NCBI GenBank assembly: GCA_016719535.1
Contig: JADJYX010000041.1
Coordinates: 372,001-436,000, forward strand
Direction: 5' to 3'
Source of the DNA: Rubrivivax sp.
GTDB lineage: Bacteria; Pseudomonadota; Gammaproteobacteria; Burkholderiales; Burkholderiaceae_C
DNA: 64,000 nt
Shown here piece by piece: positions 8,266-14,845 of this stretch. The translations under genes and the position numbers were made by a program. The notes below the pieces were generated by a model. The model did not search any database and was not told where the DNA came from. It saw only the letters and a program-made list of their open reading frames with translations. Positions within the stretch are counted from its first letter, which is position 1; each line of letters opens with the position of its first letter.

Positions 8266-9783
8266 TCAGGGCCGGCGGCGGATGCTGGCCGGCAGCCTTG
8301 TCCACGGCAGGTCGGCCGGGTCGGCGGCCATCGGGCCGGCGGCCTTGGCCACCAGCACATGGCTGGCGTGCGGCGTGAAATCGGCGCGGAAGTGGTTGCT
8401 GCTCTTGACGACGATCAGGCGCATGGCCTCGGTGTGCACGCCCACCATGCGCAGCAGCTCGCGGTCGAGCAGCTGCTTCTTGCCGCTGACGACGGCGATG
8501 CGCACGCCGTCGATCTCCAGGCAGGCGCTGGGCCCGAGCTGGACCGACACGCCGGTCATCATCGGCCCGGTCAGCGTGCAGCGGCCGTCCGACAGCGCCA
8601 GCACCTTGAAGCGGCCGCGCAGCGGCGGGTCGCTGGGCTGGCCGGTGAAGGTGGGCACCGCGGTGCCGAGCGCGAGCTCGATCTCGGCGCCCACGCCGGC
8701 CTCGTGCGCGGCGCGGCCGGCGGCGGGGTCGTACATCAGGCCCAGCACCACCTGCCCGGGGTACTGGCGGCCGGCACCCTGCTGCAGCAGCGCATGCAGC
8801 ATGCCGGTGGTGTTGCTGTCGCCGCCGGCGCCGGGGTTGTCCTGGGTGTCGGCGATGACCACCGGCTTCGAGGCCCCGTCGGCCAGCGCCAGCGCGTGCA
8901 CGACGGCGTCGCGGGCTTCCAGGTAGTCGGGCCGCCACTGCGTGGGCTCGGCGGCGATCTCGTACAGGCGCTGCACCGCACGCCCGGTGGCCTCGGGTGT
9001 CGGGCCATGGCCCCAGACCATGGGCGCGCATTCGGCAAAGTCGGAGGCCGGAAAGCCCATGCAGAAGCTCAGCAGCGTGCCATGCTCGCGGTCGAGTGCC
9101 AGCAGCTGCTCGTACACGCCCTGCGCCGGCTGCATCCAGGTGCTCTGCGCATTGAGCGGGATCAGGTAGGGCAGGCGCCGGTGCGTCTGCGGCAGCCGCT
9201 GCCCGGCGCGCAGGCGGCGCGACAGCAACTCGGCGGCCAGCGCGCCGGTATCGGCCATGTCGACATGCGGGTAGGTGCGGTAGGCCACCAGCGCGTCGGC
9301 CTCGTGCAGCATGCGTTCGGTGACGTTGGCGTGCAGGTCCAGGCTGGCGACGATCGGCACGTCGGCCCCGACGAGGGCGCGCAGCCGCGCCAGCAGCTCG
9401 CCTTCGCTGTCCAGCGCATGCTCGGCCACCGCGGCGCCGTGCAGGTCGAGGTAGATGCCGTCGAGGCCGCCGCGGCCGTCGCTGCGCGCGGCCTGCACGT
9501 CCTCGCAGATGGCACCGGCGATGCGCTCGAAGGCGTCGCGCGTGACATAGCTCGACGGGATGGCGCCGGCCCAGGCCGACGGCAGCAGCGTCCAGCCATG
9601 GGCCCTGGCGGCGTCGATGAAGCCGGCCACCGGGATGTTGATGCCGGTCAGCGTGGCCTGCATCTCGGGCCCGCGCATGAAGGGCGGGAAGGAGTCGCCG
9701 CGCGTAAACGCGGCCCAGTCGGCCAGGCTGGGGGCGAAGGTATTGGTCTCGTGCTGGTAGCCGGCGATCAGGATGCGGGGCAT
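8266..9783 (-). CDS. M81-family metallopeptidase (MlrC-like), first gene of amidase operon
   Basis: A 505-aa MlrC-like zinc peptidase. Hallmarks are the N-terminal HETNTFAPS motif, DGIYLDLHGAAVAEH, SLDLHANVTERML and the C-terminal ADTQDNPGAGGDSN segment. MlrC, the founder, cleaves linear microcystin fragments in sphingomonads, but most family members have unknown peptide-like substrates. The start at 9783 (MPRILIAGYQ) matches the conserved N-terminus; the open frame upstream runs into the promoter region. It heads the operon with GNAT, two amidases and a lipoprotein. A 7+3+7 bp palindrome at 9841-9857 lies in the 79-bp divergent promoter. A second M81 gene occurs at 28492-29931 in a different context. 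Confidence 0.92.
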   Translation of the reverse strand: MPRILIAGYQHETNTFAPSLADWAAFTRGDSFPPFMRGPEMQATLTGINIPVAGFIDAARAHGWTLLPSAWAGAIPSSYVTRDAFERIAGAICEDVQAARSDGRGGLDGIYLDLHGAAVAEHALDSEGELLARLRALVGADVPIVASLDLHANVTERMLHEADALVAYRTYPHVDMADTGALAAELLSRRLRAGQRLPQTHRRLPYLIPLNAQSTWMQPAQGVYEQLLALDREHGTLLSFCMGFPASDFAECAPMVWGHGPTPEATGRAVQRLYEIAAEPTQWRPDYLEARDAVVHALALADGASKPVVIADTQDNPGAGGDSNTTGMLHALLQQGAGRQYPGQVVLGLMYDPAAGRAAHEAGVGAEIELALGTAVPTFTGQPSDPPLRGRFKVLALSDGRCTLTGPMMTGVSVQLGPSACLEIDGVRIAVVSGKKQLLDRELLRMVGVHTEAMRLIVVKSSNHFRADFTPHASHVLVAKAAGPMAADPADLPWTRLPASIRRRP

Positions 9784-9840
9784 GCGTTCAGGTGGATTCG
9801 GGCGTCGAACGACTATAGGCGGCGATCGCCGCCGCTGGCT

Positions 9841-9857
9841 GTGGAATATCATTCCAC
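9841..9857. promoter_or_regulatory. Perfect palindrome in divergent promoter (IclR-type operator candidate)
   Basis: GTGGAAT, then ATC, then ATTCCAC form a perfect inverted repeat in the 79-bp gap between the M81 operon (start 9783) and the DUF6502 gene (start 9863). The outer TGGAA...TTCCA matches the arms of the known E. coli IclR consensus. It lies only 6 bp before the DUF6502 start codon, so a bound protein would block that gene and could affect both directions. A very similar palindrome occurs at 56682-56700. No IclR gene is in the window; the regulator is inferred. Confidence 0.5.
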
Positions 9858-9862
9858 GCTCA

Positions 9863-10714
9863 ATGACCCAACCCGCCGCCGACCCCGCTGCCGACCGCGC
9901 GACCCTGGTGCTGGACGCCGTGCTGCGGCTGTTCAAGCCGGCGGCGCGGCTGCTGCTGCAGAACGGCGTCAGCTACGGTGCCTTCGCCACCGCGCTCAAG
10001 CGCGTCTTCCTGGCCGCCGCGCAGGACGAATTGAAGGCGCGCGGCATGGCGCAGACCGACAGCGCGATCACGCTGCTGTCGGGCGTGCACCGGCGCGACG
10101 TGCGCACGCTGCTGCGCGCGGCCCCGGCGGCCGATGCGGCTGCCGGGGCCGCGCAGCGGCGCGAGCCCTTGTCGATGGCCAGCGAGGTGGCGGCGCGCTG
10201 GCTGAGCCTGCCGCCCTGGATCGACGACCGGCAGCGGCCGCGTGTGCTGCCGCGCGGCGGCGCCGGCGACAGCTTCGACGCGCTGGTGGCCAGCGTGTCC
10301 AGCGACATCCGCCCGCGTGCGGTGCTCGACGAGCTCAAGCGCCTGGGCGTGGCCGAGGAAGGCGACGACGGCGTGCGGCTGCTGGCCGGCAGCTTTGCGC
10401 CGCGCCAGGGCTTCGAGGAGATGAGCTGGCTGCTGGCCGACCACCTGCGCGACCACCTGGCCGCGGCGGCGCTCAACCTGCAGGGGCAGGCCAATTTTCT
10501 CGAGCAGTCGGTGCATGTCGATGCCATCACCGAAACCTCGGCGGCCGAACTGCAGCAGGCCGCGGTGGCGGCCTGGAAGCAGTTGCGCCCGGGCTACCTG
10601 GCGCTGGCGCAGGCCCGCTTCGATGCCGATGCGCGCGACGCACGGCCCGCGCTGCGCGGGCACCGCGCCCGCTTCGGCGTCTATTTCCTGATCGACCGCG
10701 ACAAGGAGTCGTGA
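9863..10714 (+). CDS. DUF6502-family protein
   Basis: A 283-aa soluble protein resembling the DUF6502 family, found mainly in proteobacteria. Family-like segments are VLRLFKPAARLLLQNGVSYGAFATALKRVF near the start, AQTDSAITLLSGVHRRDVR (a helix-turn-helix-like stretch), and LNLQGQANFLEQSVHVDAITE in the second half. The N-terminal third may bind DNA, but this is not established. The start at 9863 excludes the palindrome from the coding sequence. The lipoprotein gene follows 3 bp later, suggesting an operon. No enzymatic motif was seen. Function unknown. Confidence 0.8.
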   Translation: MTQPAADPAADRATLVLDAVLRLFKPAARLLLQNGVSYGAFATALKRVFLAAAQDELKARGMAQTDSAITLLSGVHRRDVRTLLRAAPAADAAAGAAQRREPLSMASEVAARWLSLPPWIDDRQRPRVLPRGGAGDSFDALVASVSSDIRPRAVLDELKRLGVAEEGDDGVRLLAGSFAPRQGFEEMSWLLADHLRDHLAAAALNLQGQANFLEQSVHVDAITETSAAELQQAAVAAWKQLRPGYLALAQARFDADARDARPALRGHRARFGVYFLIDRDKES

Positions 10715-10717
10715 CCC

Positions 10718-11278
10718 GTGAAGACCGACTGGCGTGCCCCTCCTTCCTTCGGCCTGCTGCCGCTGCTGCTGGCCCTGCTGGCGGGCTGCGGCCCCACCAC
10801 CGGCGGCACCGGCACCGGCGAGGGCGCCATCACCGTGGCCAGCTTCGGCGCCAGCGCCACCAGCACCTGCTCGGCACCCTTCGCCGGCGCGCTGGCCTGC
10901 GGCACGACCAGCCTGGCGCCGGCGTCGCCCGCGCAACTGCCGGGCACGGCGCCGGTGGTCTTTGTCGGTGATGGCGCCAGCGGCGCCTATGTGCTGACGA
11001 TGCAGGACAACCATGCGCTGCTGCAGTCGCGCTGCAGCGCGGCGCGCTTCGAGGGTGAATTCGGTCTGCTGCCTGGCGGCGAGGCGCGCTTCCTCGGCGG
11101 CTGGACCGGCGCCGGGCAGGCGGCCACCTGGCGCGCCCAGCTGTGGCTGCAGGCCGTGCCCGGCCGCGACGACGCCCTGCTGCTGCAGGTGCTGGACGCC
11201 GACGGGCGCGCACTGCTCGGGCCGCTGTCGCTGCGGCGTGTCGCGGCGGTGCCGACCGACGCGCCGGCCTGCCCCTGA
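10718..11278 (+). CDS. Hypothetical lipoprotein
   Basis: A 186-aa predicted lipoprotein starting at GTG 10718, 3 bp after the DUF6502 stop. The signal ends in a lipobox LLAGC (Cys24), followed by a Gly/Thr-rich linker. The rest is rich in small residues, with strands such as APVVFVGDGASGAYVLTMQD and AQLWLQAVPG that suggest a beta-sandwich. Three cysteines after the lipidated one (STCSAPF, LACGTT, QSRCSAA) plus a C-terminal Cys could form disulfides in the periplasm. I do not recognise the family. Co-transcription with the DUF6502 gene is likely. Confidence 0.75.
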   Translation: MKTDWRAPPSFGLLPLLLALLAGCGPTTGGTGTGEGAITVASFGASATSTCSAPFAGALACGTTSLAPASPAQLPGTAPVVFVGDGASGAYVLTMQDNHALLQSRCSAARFEGEFGLLPGGEARFLGGWTGAGQAATWRAQLWLQAVPGRDDALLLQVLDADGRALLGPLSLRRVAAVPTDAPACP

Positions 11279-11291
11279 GGATCCGCGCCGG

Positions 11292-12266
11292 CTACGGTCT
11301 GGCCAGGAGCTTGTAGGTCCTGACGTGCGCTCCCATGCTCTCGATGTCCGACCGCAGGCGCCGGGTCACGCTGGCGGGGTCGATATATTTCGCCTCCACG
11401 CCCAGGCGCTCGAGCGTGGCCAGCAAGGGGCGGTCGTTCAGGGCCGCCTTCAACAGGCGCGTCAGCTCCGCCAGGGGGGCTGCCGGCATGGACCTGTGCG
11501 CAAAGACGGCCGTCCAGTCGACGGCGACGACATCGGGATGGCCTGCCTCCTTGAAGGTCGGCACGTCGGGCAGAAAGATCGAGCGATTCGTGCCCGAGGT
11601 GGCCAGCACGCGCAGCGCACCTTCGCGGTGGAGGCGGACGATATCGCCCAGGCCGCCCGCATACGACGCCACATGGCCGGCCTGCAGGTCCTGCAGCGCC
11701 GGCGCCGCGCCGCGGTAGGGCACGGGCTGCAGCTCGATGCCGGCGCTGCGCTCGAACATCGCGGCCACGAGGTGGCCCAGCGATCCGATGCCGCCGCTGG
11801 CGCAGAGCTCGGCCCGGCCGCTGGCGCGCACCGCGGTGACGAATTCCGCCAGCGTGCGCGCGCGCGACAGCGGTCCGACGACGAATGCGATCTCCTGCTC
11901 GCAGAAGCCGCCCACGGCCTGCAGTTCGGCCACCGGATCGAAGGTGGTGTGGGGGTCCGTCAGCGGCGTCAGCGACAGCTGCCAGCCCGGTGCCAGCAGC
12001 ACGGTGACGGCGTCGGCCGGCGCCTGCCGCAGGGCCTGCACCGCCAGGCGGCCGGCGGCACCCGGTCGGTTCTCGACCACCGTCAGCGCACCGCCCGCGC
12101 GCCGCATCGCGTCGGACAGCGCACGGCCCTGCAGGTCGGCCGGCCCGCCCGGGGAGGAGCCGACGATCAGCCGCGGCGTCTGCCGGCCCTGCGCCCGCAG
12201 CGTCGGGGCGACGGCCGCACCCGCCGCGGCGGCCGCCCTGCTCAACACCTGTCGTCTCGTCGGCAT
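11292..12266 (-). CDS. Bug-family tripartite tricarboxylate transporter receptor (second copy)
   Basis: A 324-aa Bug/TctC-type periplasmic receptor. The start at 12266 gives MPTRRQVLSRAAAAAG, a good Tat-type signal with twin Arg. The mature protein shows the family pattern RLIVGSSPGGPADLQGRALSD and VVENRPGAAGRLA, then DVPTFKEAG near the C-terminal third. It is about 15 residues shorter than the receptor at 3340. It lies 19 bp downstream of the dehydratase-like gene on the same strand, so it is probably the last gene of the island and may bind the acid that the CoA-dependent enzymes process. No transporter membrane subunits are linked. Confidence 0.9.
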   Translation of the reverse strand: MPTRRQVLSRAAAAAGAAVAPTLRAQGRQTPRLIVGSSPGGPADLQGRALSDAMRRAGGALTVVENRPGAAGRLAVQALRQAPADAVTVLLAPGWQLSLTPLTDPHTTFDPVAELQAVGGFCEQEIAFVVGPLSRARTLAEFVTAVRASGRAELCASGGIGSLGHLVAAMFERSAGIELQPVPYRGAAPALQDLQAGHVASYAGGLGDIVRLHREGALRVLATSGTNRSIFLPDVPTFKEAGHPDVVAVDWTAVFAHRSMPAAPLAELTRLLKAALNDRPLLATLERLGVEAKYIDPASVTRRLRSDIESMGAHVRTYKLLARP

Positions 12267-12285
12267 CACGCTGTCTCCCTGCGGA

Positions 12286-14586
12286 TCAGCCCGATCGCTG
12301 GCCGCCCAGTGCATCCAGAAAACGCCCGACCGCGGCCTCGGCACGCGACAGAGCCTGCGGCGCGGCGCCGAAATTGTCGAGCTCGAGCCGCAGCACCGGC
12401 ACCCCCGCGCGCTCCAGCGCGGCCAGCACCAGCGCATCGGCGTCGTCCACGGCCACGGCAGCATCGACGCGGTGCAGGCGGGCTTCCTTGACGTGCCAGG
12501 CGCCGGCCCAGGTGGGCATGCGCAGCTCGTCGCCCATCGTCACGAAGCGCGAGGCCAGCGCACGCAGTGCCGACTGGCCGTCGCCGAGGTGGCGCAGGTA
12601 GCCGTCGGCGGCCAGGCCCAGGTACATCGACCACACGAAGACGGCGCCGTGGCTGGCCTCCCACTGCTGGTAGAAGGCCATGCGGCTCCACAGGCCGCGG
12701 CCGACCCACATCAGCCGGATGCGTTCGCCGCTGCAGACCGCCTGCCCCTGCTCGACGCGCTGGCGCACCTCGTCGTGCAGCGCCTGCGCCGCCTGCACGC
12801 CCCAGGGGGTGCCGCGATGCCACTGCGGCACCATCACCGCCGGCATGGTGTCGGCCACGCTCACCGGTGCCTGCGGCGCGCGCGCGATGAGGTCACGCGT
12901 GCGCCGGTAGCAGTCTTCCTGCTGGTTGACGAGCGCCATCACCTCGCGCAGGCGGGCCTCGTCGAAGCGGCGGCCGCTGAAGGCCTGGATGGCGTCTACC
13001 GCCTCGCCGAACTGGGCTTCCAGCAGGTCGAGCCGGTCGGCCTCGAGCGACCGGTCCCAGTCGGTCGGCAGCCGGTCCCACCAGTCGTCGTAGAGGTCGA
13101 TGCGCTTTTCCGTGGTGCGGTCGAACAGCAGCAGCCGGGCCCCGGTTTCAGCGGCCCACGAACGGTAGATGCCGGCCGTGGCCGCGGTGCCGTTCATCGC
13201 CATCAGCAGCCCGGGCCGCGGCAGCCCGCCCCAGGGGGCCTGCGCGGCCGCATCGTCGAATACGGCCGCCAGGCCCTGGGCGCTGTAGGCCTCGGCATCG
13301 GTCGGGTAGCCTTGTGCGCGCAGCAGCTGCAGATAACGCCCGCTGTGCTGCTTGGCGGCGACGATCGAAGCCCACCACTGGTTGACGACGAAGGGCAGGT
13401 CGAAGGCGCGCAGCAGTTCCTGCGGCGCATCGGCGCCGATGACGGCAAAGGGCTCGCCGTCGTGCGCGCGCCGGCGCACCGACTGGAACCAGTCCCGCTG
13501 GTGCTGCGAGAAGTCGGCCGCGAGCCGCAATGACTTGCGGCTGCGGCCATCGTCTGCGGCGGCCGGCGCCGGCGCGGGCTCGCGGCGCGCCGGCGCCGCC
13601 GCAGGCTGTGGTGCCGATGCCGGTGCCGTGCTGGCGGCCGGCGCCGCGGGCAGGTCCACCGCCGTGAAGTCCAGGCCCTCACGCTTGCAGGCCTGCTGCA
13701 GCCAGCGCCGGAACCAGGGCTCGCGTTCGTCACCGGCCGCGGCGAAATGGATGATCCGGTCGGCCCGCCTCGCGCAGGCGGCGCGCACCGTCTGTTCGGC
13801 GCGGGCGACCGGGTCCGGCTCGAGGTCTTGCAGCGGGCCCATCACCATCGGCAGCTGCGACCAGGGGTCCCCGGCCGGCACCGGCGCGGCCGCGTCGGTC
13901 AGGCCGCGGAGGTCGTCGCCGACCACCCGCAGCGCCTGCGCCTGCAGGCGCTCGTCGTCCGCGATGCCGCCATGACGGGCCCCGGCCACGAAGACCCGCC
14001 CGGCAGCGGGCGAGGGGTTCGGGTCCGGCGCATCGACCAGCGCCTGCAGCAGTTGCAGGTGCGCCGGCAGCGGCATCACCAGTGCGCCGAGCAGCGCCCT
14101 GCGCCAGGCCCCGGCAGCCGGTGCCGGGCCATCGGCATGGCGGCGCCGGTCCAGTTCGTGCAGCAACAGATCCCGCTCGCGCTCCTGCGCCAGTGCGTGC
14201 CGCAGCGGGGCGTCGTCGGGCACGATGCCGCCGACGGTGCCGGCCCATCGCGCCAGCGCTTCGAGCTGTCGGCGCCGGAAGGCGCGGGTCGGTTCGCCGG
14301 TGCCGGTGGGCAGGTCCAGTGCAAAGACCGGGCGGCGGGCCAGCTGGCCCAGCCGCAGCTGTTCGCGCAGCGTCGACAGCACCGCGGCGCCCAGCGGGTC
14401 GTCGGTGCGCAGCAGCAGCGGTGCGGGCTCGCTGCGGGCCAGCACCGCCAGGATGCCGGGCAGCGTGCGTCGGCCGAGGCCGTGCGCCTGCCAGTCGACA
14501 TCCAGTGCCATGCCGTGCAGCCCGCAGGCGCGCACCAGGGCCAGGGGCATCCCCGTGCCTACCGTGTGGACCCGCACGTCCGTCAT
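12286..14586 (-). CDS. Fused, Cys-poor 2-hydroxyacyl-CoA dehydratase/benzoyl-CoA reductase-like protein
   Basis: A 766-aa protein that looks like two HgdB/BcrC-type modules joined by a Pro/Ala-rich linker (about residues 320-365). The second module is better preserved: FDLPFVVNQWWASIVAAKQ, TAATAGIYRSWAAE, AVDAIQAFSGRRFDEARLREVM, and MGDELRMPTWAGAWHVKEARLHRVDAAV followed by AGVPVLRLELDNFG. The first module ends in ADRIIHFAAAGDEREPWF...KREGLDF, a weak copy of the same C-terminal fold. Classical family members bind 4Fe-4S clusters through three Cys per subunit; here the Cys expected after the VDAAV strand is Asp, and only two Cys lie in module 2. No HgdC/BcrA-type activator ATPase is linked. The start overlaps the upstream gene's stop by 4 bp. 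Family resemblance is fair; activity is doubtful. Confidence 0.72.
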   Translation of the reverse strand: MTDVRVHTVGTGMPLALVRACGLHGMALDVDWQAHGLGRRTLPGILAVLARSEPAPLLLRTDDPLGAAVLSTLREQLRLGQLARRPVFALDLPTGTGEPTRAFRRRQLEALARWAGTVGGIVPDDAPLRHALAQERERDLLLHELDRRRHADGPAPAAGAWRRALLGALVMPLPAHLQLLQALVDAPDPNPSPAAGRVFVAGARHGGIADDERLQAQALRVVGDDLRGLTDAAAPVPAGDPWSQLPMVMGPLQDLEPDPVARAEQTVRAACARRADRIIHFAAAGDEREPWFRRWLQQACKREGLDFTAVDLPAAPAASTAPASAPQPAAAPARREPAPAPAAADDGRSRKSLRLAADFSQHQRDWFQSVRRRAHDGEPFAVIGADAPQELLRAFDLPFVVNQWWASIVAAKQHSGRYLQLLRAQGYPTDAEAYSAQGLAAVFDDAAAQAPWGGLPRPGLLMAMNGTAATAGIYRSWAAETGARLLLFDRTTEKRIDLYDDWWDRLPTDWDRSLEADRLDLLEAQFGEAVDAIQAFSGRRFDEARLREVMALVNQQEDCYRRTRDLIARAPQAPVSVADTMPAVMVPQWHRGTPWGVQAAQALHDEVRQRVEQGQAVCSGERIRLMWVGRGLWSRMAFYQQWEASHGAVFVWSMYLGLAADGYLRHLGDGQSALRALASRFVTMGDELRMPTWAGAWHVKEARLHRVDAAVAVDDADALVLAALERAGVPVLRLELDNFGAAPQALSRAEAAVGRFLDALGGQRSG

Positions 14587-14831
14587 GTGTCGGCCCGCGG
14601 GTCGGGTGCGCCCTGTACGGCGCACTGCAGTGCGCCCTGCAGTGCGCCGAGGCGGTTGCGCCAGGCCTGCGTGCCCAGTTGCCGGCAGACGCGGGCCACC
14701 GCCGCCTCGGCCCCGATCGCGCGCAGCTGCACCAGGGACTCGATGCCCGCGGCCTCGAGCCGGGCGATCACCCGGGGCCCCAGGCCCGGCGTGGACAGCA
14801 GGCGCCGGCGTTCCTGCGCTGCGAATGGCAT
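14583..14831 (-). CDS. Small helix-hairpin-helix (TfoX C-terminal-like) protein
   Basis: An 82-aa protein whose core LLSTPGLGPRVIARLEAAGIESLVQLRAIGAE and the following ALQGALQ tail match the C-terminal domain pattern of TfoX/Sxy proteins, a helix-hairpin-helix fold. The N-terminal TfoX domain is absent. Such short HhH proteins may bind DNA or proteins; the role is unknown. It starts at 14831, 15 bp below the TonB receptor stop, and its stop overlaps the start of the dehydratase-like gene (ATGA, 14583-14586). The tight coupling to a metabolic gene is unusual and suggests a dedicated accessory. Confidence 0.7.
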   Translation of the reverse strand: MPFAAQERRRLLSTPGLGPRVIARLEAAGIESLVQLRAIGAEAAVARVCRQLGTQAWRNRLGALQGALQCAVQGAPDPRADT

Positions 14832-14845
14832 CACGCGGCCCTGCC

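Noticed and set aside
7778..9031. 417-aa protein fusing M81 region and GNAT
   Set aside because: The first 256 residues are out-of-frame M81 coding sequence; the GNAT domain starts at 8263.
12286..14586. Benzoyl-CoA reductase subunit
   Set aside because: Cluster Cys and partner subunits are missing, so anaerobic ring reduction is not supported.
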